A model generated the notes under the pieces. The model was not told where the DNA came from, ran no database searches, and worked only from the letters and a program-made list of their open reading frames with translations. From positions 21,282,986-21,346,985 of the forward strand of contig NC_135355.1 in assembly GCF_051622035.1 (NCBI RefSeq): DNA of 64,000 nucleotides. The letters are read 5' to 3'. This stretch comes from Arctopsyche grandis (Eukaryota > Arthropoda > Insecta > Trichoptera > Hydropsychidae). The position numbers and the translations under genes were made by a program. Shown here in pieces: positions 21,337 to 34,200 of this stretch (the first letter of the stretch is position 1; each line of letters opens with the position of its first letter).

Positions 21337-23210
21337 ACCACCAACGACTAGGCAACCAACGAAGATGACCGCCCTCCGCTCACTGACCCGCCACTCAGTG
21401 CTCGCTGCTCGCTACTTGCTACTTGCTAAGCCACTACCCCCACCCACCTGCTCTCCTTCCCCCCCCCCCTTATTTTCCCCTCTCCCTCCTCCCACCTAGC
21501 TCTTTAACCCTCTGCGTCCCTCAGGCCTCCGCTGACCCTAACCCTCGCTTCTCTTAGCTTCGCAATTTTTCATACATATATAATTATTGCAAATATGTAT
21601 GTCTACTTATCTACGCCATTATAAGCCGTATATCGATATGACGTTCAGCTTTCACATACTATAAGAATGTTTCACATACTGATAAATAATATAAGAAACG
21701 ACTCTTTACGAGCTTTTTTATTATATGGCAATATTTACTTTTCAATGGGGCCATCCACACCAATGATATTATTTGTAATATTTTCCATTACAAATAATAT
21801 CCTGCTCGCGCAAATTAAGTGAGTATGTATCGTTTACCATGCACCTTTTTTTTTGATCTTTCGACTTAAGATCTTTCGATTTTCGATCTTTGCCTTCCGA
21901 TATTTGCGTTTTCCGGCATTTCACATTCCGGCTCGTCACGGAGACCGATAAAAATTGGACCGTTTCCCGGCCTATGGAAATTCAGTTGAATTTTGAAGAG
22001 GATTTTTATTACTCAATTAATACAGGCGTATTTGTATGTACAGCGAAGTAGGTAGAGGATTCACTGGAACGAGTTAGGTCGAGTTCCTGAAGCTCACTGG
22101 CATCTGGGGACGATGCACTGGTTTATAAAGGTGTTGCTTGAGCAACGCGTAGCTGGGCTGGTGAGATCACGTTCTGGAAGATTCCGACGGGATCGAGGTC
22201 TTCCTTTGTGTTCTATGTTTGATGCGTAGTTGCGTAGCTCCTTGGGATTTCCCGTGTACTCGTGATTGCGTATCTGGAGCGAGTCGAATCGCCTTTATGG
22301 GTAAGCTCATAAGCTGGACAAAGTATTTCGGCCACGGCTAACTTTCGTGTATGAGAAGTGAACGCGATGATGTCATTTGTACAGATTAAGTTCGATGAGG
22401 GAATAGGTGATATCACTAAATATACATGCCGTGCTATATCTCTACAAGTCGTGCTATATCTCTACATATACATGCCGAACCCTATTCGATTCAAATTTAT
22501 AACATTTAATACTAACTATATGTATGTATTGGTAAATGCACTATTTCGCACATTGCGATCGCGCACACAATAATCGTTGTGAATTAAAAAATTGTGAATA
22601 CGGAATATCCGGCACTCAAATATATGGCACTCGGTGGATGAAATTATCGGGTGCCAGATACTTCCTGACCGAGGTTTTAGTAACGTATGCCAGATCCCTT
22701 TGTGCGGATTAATCACCGAACCGTATGTACTTACCAGTAACGTACCGTGGAAATCTCTCTAGTCTCTAGTGACGTTATGTAATAGTCGATAATGCTTAGT
22801 TTTAAATTATACACCAACCTCATTCTCCAATTGACAATAAATTAATATATTGCTATTATATCAGTTATTAGTGAACGAGAACACCATTTAAAGAATACTC
22901 TTAAAAAGATCTATAATTAACTTTAAAATCCAAACGATTGAACAAAAACAAAATACTGTTTACTAGCGTAAATAATAATAAAAGCGGATTTTTTTTAATC
23001 TAGCAACACTGTAACCGCGTGTATTACACTGACACTTTGACAGCGACTGCTCAACTGTCAAAAATCGTTATATTGTTTACGTTGATATTTAGGTTTGTAT
23101 CCTATCTCAATACTTTGAATATACCGAATTTATTAATATTGAGAAATTTCGTATTGTAATATTTACCCAATCAATATATTTTCAGGTTTTTCATTTAAAT
23201 AACCTACATA
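21337..23210. other. Intergenic region between ZSWIM8 and WDR4
   Basis: These are divergent 5' ends. Immediately upstream of ZSWIM8 exon 1 is a C/T-rich stretch (21360-21550), likely its promoter and leader. From about 21810 to 21955 lies one arm of the foldback family seen at 51465-51814 (GATCTTTCGACTTAAGATCT). From about 22527 to 22725 lies a copy of the 200-bp dispersed repeat also found at 35808, 36408 and 36650. No ORF with coding character was seen. Confidence 0.6.
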
Positions 23211-24302
23211 ATGAGACAAATGTGCACATATGATGGAGGTGTGTTGGCAGCGTCGAATGGACAAGTATGGAAACTACAGATGGGAGCCCCACCTCTCTCA
23301 GTAATTAAACTACCCGATTGTCGATCTAATGCTGTGACGATCGGTATATCCGTTTCCCCAGACGGGAATACACTGGCCGTGTTGAACCACAAAGTGCTTT
23401 GGCTGTACGAAACTGACACGTTAAACCGACGACTCAGTATAGACCTCCCTCGAGCTGCCAGTGAAATTCGATTCACTTTTGATTCTCAACATTTACTCGT
23501 TGCAGATAAAACTGGCGACGGTTATATAGTCAACACTAACTCTGATGGTGATTCCATCGTTAAAATCGTCGGCAATCTAAGTATGCTCCTTGATATTCTG
23601 ATGGACGATACCAAAAATTTTGTTATAAGTTGCGATAGAGATGAGAAAATCAAAGTTTCGTGTTATCCTCGTACATATGAAATACAATCGTTTTGTTTGG
23701 GTCACAGAGAATTTATCACCTGTATTGATTTCTTACCTCACGATAAAAGATTCTTAATTAGCGCCTCTGGAGATGGCACTGTTAAAATATGGGACTACGT
23801 CATAGGAAAAGAAATTCTCTCAATTGACGTTAATGAGCATTTAGACGGTGATTTAATTTCAAATTTCAAGAAAATCATGAAAAAAGATGACGTGGAGGCA
23901 GATTCTCTACCTATCAACCATATGACTGTTTGTAAAATAGACGAGACCTCCTCTTTCTTAGGGGTATCTAACTATTCAGTGAAATCTATATTGTTATACA
24001 TCATTGAAGGAAAGAATTCTAAGCTAACGTGCAAACTGGTTTCTATAATCAAACTAAGAGATAGCCCTCAATGCTTTGTAATAGACAAAAACAGGCTATG
24101 GGTTTATTGTCACTCTACCGAAATATACGCACAGGAATGGGATTTGAACAACACAGTGGAAATATCTTCTCATGTTTTGGTCAGTTCAGAGAATTGCAAA
24201 GCGGCAGATAATGATTTTCTCACTTTGTATAAACGCAAATTTGACAACTTGCAAGTGTACCAAATGAGAAAGAAGCAAAGATTAGATGGACATCAAAAAT
24301 AA
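23211..24302 (+). CDS. WDR4: WDR4 / wuho, non-catalytic subunit of tRNA m7G46 methyltransferase
   Basis: Partner of METTL1/Trm8 that installs N7-methylguanosine at position 46 of tRNAs; the fly orthologue wuho is needed in the germline. The single uninterrupted exon of 363 residues starts at a true ATG after an AT-rich leader. Recognisable WD40 blades: SVSPDGNTLAVLNHKVLWLY, LGHREFITCIDFLPHDKRFL and ISASGDGTVKIWDY (residues about 184-197). The N terminus (MCTYDGGVLAASNGQVWKL) and Lys/Arg-rich C terminus fit the family; the protein is somewhat shorter than human or fly (about 410-425). AATAAA at 24298-24303 overlaps the TAA stop, with others near 24555 and 24652. The gene converges with BubR1. 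Confidence 0.9.
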   Translation: MRQMCTYDGGVLAASNGQVWKLQMGAPPLSVIKLPDCRSNAVTIGISVSPDGNTLAVLNHKVLWLYETDTLNRRLSIDLPRAASEIRFTFDSQHLLVADKTGDGYIVNTNSDGDSIVKIVGNLSMLLDILMDDTKNFVISCDRDEKIKVSCYPRTYEIQSFCLGHREFITCIDFLPHDKRFLISASGDGTVKIWDYVIGKEILSIDVNEHLDGDLISNFKKIMKKDDVEADSLPINHMTVCKIDETSSFLGVSNYSVKSILLYIIEGKNSKLTCKLVSIIKLRDSPQCFVIDKNRLWVYCHSTEIYAQEWDLNNTVEISSHVLVSSENCKAADNDFLTLYKRKFDNLQVYQMRKKQRLDGHQK

Positions 24303-25275
24303 AGATTCAGTGATATTTTTAAACAATTTATTTTCAGGGAAATATCACCAAAGCATTCAACAGTTTTATATATATATATATATATAGTTTTAAATATTAC
24401 AAATACTGTGACATTCATCGTTAATTTACAAAACATACAAAACTAAATATACATAAATCATTTAAAGTTTCTTCAAAGTAGAAGGTGCATTATTTAACAT
24501 GAAAATCTAAATTATAATACAGAAATATTACATGATAAATGTGGCACATATTTAAATAAATTATAATAATGCAGTAAAATATGAACTTGCATTTCATATG
24601 GTTGTTAAATCCCGAAAACAATACTTTTAAAGAGTTATAAAACACAGGACAATAAATAAATGACTAATGATTTTTTGTTGACAAAAAATGCTTATTTGTC
24701 CAAAAAAAATTATGAATATTTCAGGATTAAACCAAACAATGGTATTTTAAGAAAAAAAAGTAAAATATGCAGATGTAAAGTATACATACTATACATGTGG
24801 TATAATAATGGAAGAAATGATTGATGCATTCAGAAGGTTATGCTTATGAAATTTAAGCAAAATACTTGTCATGTAAATTTAAAAAAAAAAAAGTAATCAC
24901 CAAATCGTCAAATTATAATTTTTCTAATCGTAATATCAGATTGCTGGACTTTAAAATGATTACAATTTACAATTTATAATTATAATTTGAAATTATTGTA
25001 AATGACTTATCATATACTGTAACAGTAAATTTATTGAAAACAAAAACATTTGTATATTTTTGTAATTAATGTTAAACTGTACATTAGGTATGCTGTAATT
25101 AAAAAATAAATAAAAACTAAACTTAGGAATATTAACAATTTTTTAATTGCAATAACAAAAATAAACAAAGCCATAAAGAATACTCGAAACGCCACATTAT
25201 TTTATTTATAGAAAATGATATGACTTAAATTAATACTTCTGAAGCAGAATAAAATAATTATTTAAGACACAGCAC
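24303..25275. other. Convergent 3' region between WDR4 and BubR1
   Basis: About 970 bp of AT-rich sequence with a short (TA)n at about 24368-24387. A minus-strand AATAAA (plus 25201-25206) lies 70 nt past the BubR1 stop and is the likely poly(A) signal. No ORF of coding character is visible. Confidence 0.6.
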
Positions 25276-28200
25276 TTATTTTTGCTTCAGTATGTGGTCG
25301 AAAGTTCGTAACTGAGTAGCTAAATTAGTTTCTACACTTCTAATAAATTCATCTAAAATATCTTTCAATGAAAGCAAATCGGGTATACTCGAACAATCTT
25401 TCACATTCAACAGTGGTGTGAAGATTTTATCCCATATTTCCGATTTCATATACCTAAAACAAAGTAAGCATGATTATTGGTTATTTAATTTTTATTACTA
25501 TTCAATGGCGACATCGAACCCAACAAACCTAGGCCATTTTTTTTCTACAGTCCACTGGCCTCCTCTTTTGGCAGTCTGCATATAATTTCCCATTAATATC
25601 ACATAAACAGTCCCAGCGAGACAATACAGATCCGTTTGAAAAGTCCAAGGCCGGCCATCACGCATTTCAGTACAGGTGAAGCCATCAGTCGATATCACCT
25701 AGAAATTCAAACATGTCGTGATTGTCATTGTCGTGTAACATTGCGACAATGAAAATTAGTACTAAAACAAAATTTTACTTTTTTAAACGTCGTTCCTTCT
25801 GGAAAAAGTGACATGTCTATTGCACATCCGAAATCAATAAGCTGCAATGAGGGTGCTCTTGATTCTGTTTGAGGGCTTTAAATATAAGAAAAAAAATGAT
25901 TAAACCAAAATAAATGATTAAAAAAACCAAATTCTCAATATCATAATACTCACGTTTTCATCACTAAGAAATTATCAGGTTTTATATCTCCGTGAATGAT
26001 ATTAGCTTTATGTAAATGATGTATAATAGAAAGCATTTCACTAGCCATTAACATCACAATAAATTCAGCAATACACTTAGTAGTCCCAGCTCTAATTTTA
26101 TTAGCTACATCCAATAAGGATCCATATACGGATAGTTCTGATACAAATACACTAGCATTGTCTCCAAAGAAAGCGGCACGAATATCCATGTACCCAGGAA
26201 GCTAAAAATAAAAAAGTATCTCAATTATTCATCTTGATTTCGTTGTCATATCATATTTATGTAAACAAATTTCGATATTCATTTTTACATACCATGAATG
26301 GATCAGTTATTCTGGCCTTTATTTCCTGACATATATAATATTCCCAAGGATGGCCAGGTTTCTGATGTTTCAACGCTACCGATTCATTGCTGATGTTATC
26401 GAATCCTCGAAACACACTACCAAATGTACCCTTTCCTAACTGTTTTTCCACAGTATATCTGTATATATCGACAGATAGCATAGTGCCATTTTGAAATTTA
26501 GGTATAGACTTTAATTCATAATAGCCTTTGTAATGATTTTTGTTGGGGAATTTGATATATTCCAAAAGCATATTACACAATTCAATATTGAAGGGGTCAA
26601 TCACTTTTGGAAAATCTATATTCGCAGGCATTGGAATGTCTTGAGTTGCAATCATGCTATTTGAACAATTCGAGTTAAAACTAATAGTTTGACAGTCCAT
26701 GGAATTCTCACTATCCGTGTGCATCGAATGATTAGATTGTCTCGAATGCACGGATAACATGCGACATTCTTTGCCAGCCGAATCTCTGCTGTCCTCTGAT
26801 TGGATTTCAGTCCTATTCTCAAAATCAAGTTGTCTTTTAGATTGCTCTTTATATTTTTCTTTGACATTTTGAATACTACGATTTTGGTTCAACAACGTTT
26901 GCAATGCACTCTCTTTGGATATGTCAGCGCTATTTATCTCAGTATTTGGCGGTACTTGGGCTTGTTCTGGACTAGATACATACAGGTTCTTATGCATTTT
27001 TTGCGATATAGTAGGACTGTTACTGAACTTTGGTGTATTAGCATTATCTTTAGGTTCATTTCTAGATGTCATGAATTGAAGGTGCTGATTAGAAAAACCA
27101 GGAGTTTTCAAATCGGCATTTGGCTTAGCACCCATATGCGGTACTTCGTGACGTACACTTCGTAATTTTGAAGTAGGACTTTGGTATAAATGTTTCTGAA
27201 TTTCAGACATATGTGGTGTATATTGTGGTGATTGTATTTGCTGCTTATGAATGTGATTATTGAATTGGCTCTGTGAATTGGCATTTGGTAGATTCCGAGA
27301 GATTCCTTGGTGAATGTTTGGTTGATTTTGAATAGGTTCGTGTGAATATTCTTGTGATACCTGTATGTTCTCATGGTACTGTACTTGAGAAGTGTTAACA
27401 TTCTGAGGATTCTTATACATCGTATATGTTTGTTGATTATTTTGATAGTTGTTGTATACGTTTGCTTGAGGTTTCATATGATTTTGAGTTATAGGAGTAT
27501 GGACAGAACTATATTGATTGGGATTATAATGAGTGTGACTGACATTAGGATAACTACTTTCTTGATTTTGGTATGGTGAGTGTAAACTATTGTTTGGATA
27601 AGTATATGAATGTTGTTGAAAATGTTGATTGGTCTGTTGTAAAGCTGAATTTGAAGCATTCATATAATTGTGACTAGGATTTTGAAGCGCTTGATGCGAG
27701 TTAGAGTATGTTTGTGGTGCCGTTTGAAACTCTGTTGGTTGAACATGAGGACTTGCATAAACTTGATGTGTTTGTTTTTGATACATTTGTTGTTGAGTAT
27801 TAGCATAGCCCTGATGCGGGCTAGTGAACCCCGGTTGAGAATTAGTATAAACATGTTGTGGACTTGTAAAGCCATGCTGGGGACTAGTGAAGCCTTGCTG
27901 CGGGCTTGTGAAACCCTGTTGTGGGCTAGTAAAACCACGCTGGGGACTCTGGAAGCCATGTTGAGGACTCTGGAAACCATGCTGTGGACTTTGAAAACCA
28001 TGTACAATTTGCTGAGAGCTTTGAAACGCGTGTTGAGGGCTTTGAAACGCTGGAGGAACTTGAGGAGGACTTTGAAATCCAACTACAGCACTGGGACTTT
28101 GCATACTCTGTTGAGCATTTTGATAGCCCCCATGCGAATGATATGCCATTTGAGGACTTTGATGCAACATCTGGTAATTATGATTAGTGTTTGAAGAATG

Positions 28201-31200
28201 TTGATATGCTATATGATTCTGATATCCATTATTGTTAGGTACTGCAAGGTGTTGACTAGCACCCTGATAAGTTTGAGGAAAATTTCTTTGCGCATTGTAC
28301 CGGTTGATAGTTGCACTATTACTTTTATGATATTGATGATCTATGGTATGATATTGACTTGGAGTATTTAAATTGTTTTGCGAAGCCAAATGAACCCTGT
28401 TTTCATTGTTTGTCACAAAATTATTTTTGTGCATAAGACTATTGCTAGCAGCGCCTTTCAAATGAATCCCATTTTGCCGCTTGGCGTAAGCGTTCAAATC
28501 CTGATATGAATGGTGGTACGCCGAATCTTGATTTAAATTTTCGTGCATTTTTTCATTAATTACACTTAAAGGTTGACCAGTACTTTCTCTTGCTGTATAT
28601 CCAAACATTGTATTTCCTGCAGTTTGATTACTCCCAGAAGAACTTGAGCCCGATCTGTTGAAATTACACATATGTGCAAATGAACAGTACTCAACAATAT
28701 ATTATAGATAAAAACTGATGCACATACAAAAATATGAATGGAGATATGGATAAATACGCTAATTAATTAATTAAAAAAAGTTAAGATAAAATTTCATATC
28801 TCTAAGACATAATAAATAATCCTTTTATTGCCAGTGAACCGATATTTCAATCTATTACGTTTGTGCGAAGACTGCCATGGGACGATGTTTATACTATATT
28901 CTTTTACGCACTATTTTCAATACTACAACTATTTTTTCATTTATAGGCTTTGTATCAAATACACGTTGACTGGATTTTTGAGATTGTTTTATTTTGCATT
29001 TAAGCAGTTACACAACAAAATATCAGTCATTCATAATTCAAATATCATTACTGTTCACAATCTTTATTATAAAATTTAACCATTTGAAACCAATTTCATT
29101 GACTTTGGTATATATATATATATATTACAATTTTTGTACAAATGCAAAATATTTATATTCAGCAAACTATAATGTAAAATATTGCAGTTTTCACACAAAT
29201 CATGAAAAGGTAGCTGGCAGTAAAAGGGTTAAAACGTGTGTACATATGTTGATGGGTTGTAAAATTTATATCATGTAAAATGCGTTGTAAAATGTTATAT
29301 TATCTCAATTATAAACATTTAAAATATAGTTGAAGTACCACCAACATACCTACACAGTTATCATTATTTAGTAGTGCTGAATTAAAAGCCCATTTAAGAA
29401 AGTTGAAATGATGCAGAAAATTAAAATTAACGAAAGAAAAACAACTAAATGACACGTATATAAAAGCAAAAATGTTTTAACACTTCCAGGCATGGAAAAA
29501 TATTGTGTTTTAAGGCCAATTTAACTTGAGTGATAAAACATAATAAATCGATATAATTAAAACATGAATTTTATTAAAAAAAAAAATTTAAAAGACTGCA
29601 TATAAGAAATGAATAGTATCTAGTCAATATAGAATTTCGGTCCCGTATTTAAAATTAAATTTATATTGAAAAACACCAATTGGTGAAATAACTTGCGAAT
29701 AAAAATACTTAATATACGCGAGCCATTTCTGGTGAGTTGACCAAAAGAAAGGTAAAAATAAAACTCAAATTGAATGGACTGTAATAACAAAAAGTGTTTA
29801 CTTTATTGACATCAAAACAAACTTATATGAACATGTATATTAGAAAAAAATACATATCCCCCTACTACACAACCTACGCATTTTTGACGAACCTGTATTC
29901 TTGCGTTGTTTCCATTAATGTATAAAGCCCATCGTTTCCCCCTTGGTTTGATTCTGTAATTGCTGCATCTCCAGCCTTTAAGTAACCTCCTTTCAGTGCA
30001 TAACTATTAGGAGTAGGTCTTTCTTGAGCAGTTCCACATTCACCCAAATCAAAACTTCTCACATTGTTTCTCTTAGTGGCATCAATGAATTGAGGTTTCT
30101 TAAATTGATTATTACAAGGTGTACTTGATGACATCACATTGAATGTAAATATTTGAGTTGATTCATCAACTTCTGCCATGGTTTGTTGATTCTAAAATTT
30201 AAAAACAATAAAATCACAAGTCAATAAAAATTAACAGCTGACACCTTCAAAATTATGATAAAATACACATTTTTAACACAGAAACATACATTTATTTGGG
30301 GCATATCTTCTCGTGGAAAAAAAACAGGATCTCCACTTTTGAATTGTTTATTTTCTATTTCATAACCGAAATTTTTGGTTAGTCTATCATCGTCAATGTT
30401 GTCACACGCCTTCATATTGGAATTTGAATTAACTTTGGCTTGCGCTGAAGCCATTGTCATGGAATGATCTTCACGAATTTCAAATTTCATGTCATCAAAT
30501 TGAGAGATTTTTACTCCAGAGTCTATGAATAAAAACACGCAACACAAATATTATTATATAAAATAAAAAGAATGTCAAAATACATCAAATATTTTTTTAA
30601 ATCATATTAACCATTATCGGGAAAGAGATTGAGTTCTCGGTGAGCTTCTTTTGTGTGAAAAGTCATCGAGTCGTTTCCATGAAGATTGGCCAATAAACTT
30701 TTATTGAAATCGGCAACAATTTTACCTTTGGTCCCATCGTTACCATAAGCAACATCGTTAGTCAAGCAATTGTAATGGTCTGGTTTTTCATCCTTTAAAG
30801 TATCAAATAATGGTTTATTTGACTTTGCATACTCTTCGTGTTGATCTAAATCACCATTTTGTGGGTCATCAGCATTTAATATAGAATTAGACTGTGCTAT
30901 GACATTTTCAAATTTGAATTCATTTTTCATAGCTGATGCTTCACTGAATTGACAATTAGAATCCATATTAACAATAATTTTCGGTTCACTAGGCGATTCA
31001 ATACTTTGGGTTCTAGGCTTTGTTTTAAGATATTTCCGTGCCCTAATTTCTTCAAGGCTGTACTCTAAAGTAGAACCTTCATCTTTATAAACCTGAAATA
31101 AATATGTCAATTAAATTGCACATCGATGAGTAACAAGGACAATCTTGTAAATCAACTTTCATAATGAAATAACTATTTACCTCCTTCTTGCTATACATGG

Positions 31201-34200
31201 GTATCTTAGTTGAGTCATCGGGATCTGGTACACAAATACGAACACAAAAATCGGTCAAATCTTCGATGCAGTATGGAACATGATTAGGCGGTAACATTAA
31301 TCTATCATCTTCAAACACTAATAAAAAGGAAAAAAATATTATTATATAACAGTAAACAATATATACATATGCAAAGGTAACCTTTCAACTTAACAAATGA
31401 TTTTCCTATTTCATGATTCTGTTTTTGTAAATAAAAATACTCACGTGTAAATGTGGTGGGGTTTACAATCGTAACTTTTGAATTAATTTTTTCAGTCTTA
31501 GTGGATGAGTTTGTCCACAAACCAACTTCTTTTTGATTTTCTACAGCACTACAGCTTTGCAGTAACGATGGAATAGGTGCCGCAGCAGACTCACTTGCCG
31601 GGAGATTGTCGGGAACAGACGATGGTCCTGGTCGGTCCTACAAATTGCTACATTAGTAAACATCACATAACCTTAAAATAATTCATAAATAATCCATCAC
31701 AAAATAACTTACAACATAAACGCTAACAATGACATTACTGCGAGCTTGATTAGATCCATCTGAATTTTGTCTTAATGTTCCTGGACCAGCACTGTACACA
31801 TTATCTCCAGTACGCTGTGATGGAACTACAGCGGTGTTTCTACGTTTTACTGTACGCAATGTGGTCAAAGCAAGTCTTGTTTCAGCGAGTGCCGAAGCAG
31901 CTTTTCGTTTGGTAGGTGAATCATTGTGAATCCATCGTTGACTGCAGCTCGTTTGGAATTCTCTACAATTTTTTTTAAATAGTAAAAATGCAAGCAATTG
32001 TAATAAAAAAATACATAAGAAAACAAAACAGTTCATTAAATTTACCTATATGCTTGATCCAACTCCTCCCTTGGTTCGGCATTGTATTGCATACCTAATT
32101 TGTATACATGATCAGCTTTAGCATAATCGGTAGCTTCTTCACAATAGCACGCCCAAGCCCTGTAAAGTTCCGAACAACTAGTGCCTAAGCCTCTATTGTA
32201 CAGCATTTGATAAAATTCTAATGGATTATTAGAATAGTCTATCTGAAATACGGAATTTTTAAATTAAATTATGCACTTTGTTTAAATACTTTCAAACAAT
32301 AATGAAAAATTGCTTACATATTTAATCCACAGTCGTAAAAATCTTCGATCTTGGGTATAGCGCTCGTCATTTTCAAATTTTGCTAGGCATTCTTTTATTA
32401 ACTTATCAATGTGACCTTCGTGACCATGTTTTGGAAAGCACTGTTCTACCCATTGAATATAATTAAACCACGGTTCGAGAGGGTCTGGCCCATTGTAATT
32501 ATTTATAAGCACTTCATGCTCCCTATTAAAATAAAAGTAAAGATTAAAAGTTTGTCAACAAAAATAGTATGAGTAAATTATTTACGGTGTCAATTATTGA
32601 CATTTACATATCAAGATGGATGAAATATTTTGTTTGAGAGAGATTAGAAAGGAACAACATGGAATGTTTGTTTATTTTTAGTAATGTTATACATACATTA
32701 CTGAAATATATTTATACATTAGTGGTTTTATCCGGCTTCGCTCGGTATTTCAAATATAATCTGCTTAAACATTGCAAATCTAATAGTAAACATTCATTTG
32801 TTTTTTTTATTAAATTTATTTGAATCGAAAAAAAAAATATATTTTACGAAAGTAAATCAGAAATGAATTACACTACACACACACACACAACCAATTATTT
32901 TTTTATAGGGAAACCAGAACTGTAAAAGGATTCCGGACCTGGAACTAAAAAAGGAATCCGGAATCGGGAATTATAACGAAAATCGGAATCGATATTTTCG
33001 TCATAGAAAATTATACTTTTTCGATAACGTCACGGATTCTACGAACCAAACCTTACATAGTTGCATACAAAGTCTCTTTCGAAATTATATATTAGATTTG
33101 AAATCACAAATGACAAAATAAGATCCTCACAGAGGTATAACAAAAAGAAAAAAATAATGATTTTTATCAAGAGAATTTCGGTGAAGAAAATCATCATGAT
33201 TCTCAGAAATTAGGATTTTGACAGATAACCTACATATATTGGACTTTCTGGACATTCGAATTTATAGTTTGATAAAAAAAAAAGCCCCCTTTCAACAGAT
33301 ACATTGGGTCTCTTTCCGAGACCTTAAATTTTAATACAACTGGATATGATAAACAAGAAAATTTTTACGTTTTGACTAAACGTGTTTTTCATATTTGGAT
33401 TTTGCTTCTCCATAAATGACCATGACCATGACCAATCATTGAAATGGGGATTAAAGTTCTATTAAAAAAAGATGGGTTCAATTGCCCGAATTCAATGAAT
33501 TTTTTCTCATGAAAGTCAAATCGAACTATTGGTTTAAAATCAATATGCAATAGTTTTATGTACACTTTGCTAGAATCAACAAAATATTTTGATCTTCTGA
33601 AAGTGAAACATAATTAGGTACTTATTGGCGCATCAGAGTATCCAATATTCACAAAACAGTTTTAGCAGTGACTATAATTACGATAAAATGATAAAATATC
33701 GTGTTACGGCTCATTAACACATGAAAAGTTATTATGTAGCGGCATATACCTAATATGAAACCAAGGTCCATTTGAAGAGATTCTCTCAGCAATAAGATAA
33801 TACTAACCTCCACTAAAACACATGTAGGTGAAATTCAGACATATAATACCTATAACTGAACTCATTTAGCAAAAAAAAATGTTGGCGACACCTACAGGCC
33901 ATTCATGCAACTGTTGTGTATTTGTATGTGTTAGTGTGTGTATACTCAATGTTTGGATGCGCCCATATAACCAATAAGTGCCCTTAATTCTTGGATATTT
34001 AAAATGCAAACGAAATTTTATACACGTTTATGTGTATAGAGACCATTAAGATTGGCAAGATTTAAATCTTTCAAAACTCGTTTTAAGAAATAAAATTGAT
34101 TTTTATATTATGATCATTTCTAAATTTTCGCACCAGAGTACATATGTATACCTATTAACGAATATCTTAAAAATTTAATTAAAATATTAATCGATTTATA

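Noticed and set aside
20535-21368. Plus-strand frames of 139-277 codons opposite ZSWIM8 exon 1
   Set aside because: They are shadows of the GC-rich repetitive exon 1, which has clear homology on the minus strand.
21530-21560. Telomere-like CCCTAACCCT near the ZSWIM8 promoter
   Set aside because: It is a single short occurrence in a C/T-rich stretch; insect telomeres are usually TTAGG, and no array is present.
26800-28194. Plus- and minus-strand frames overlapping BubR1 exon 10
   Set aside because: They are by-products of the Gln/Asn-rich coding repeat. The BubR1 frame alone fits the splice phases and kinase homology.
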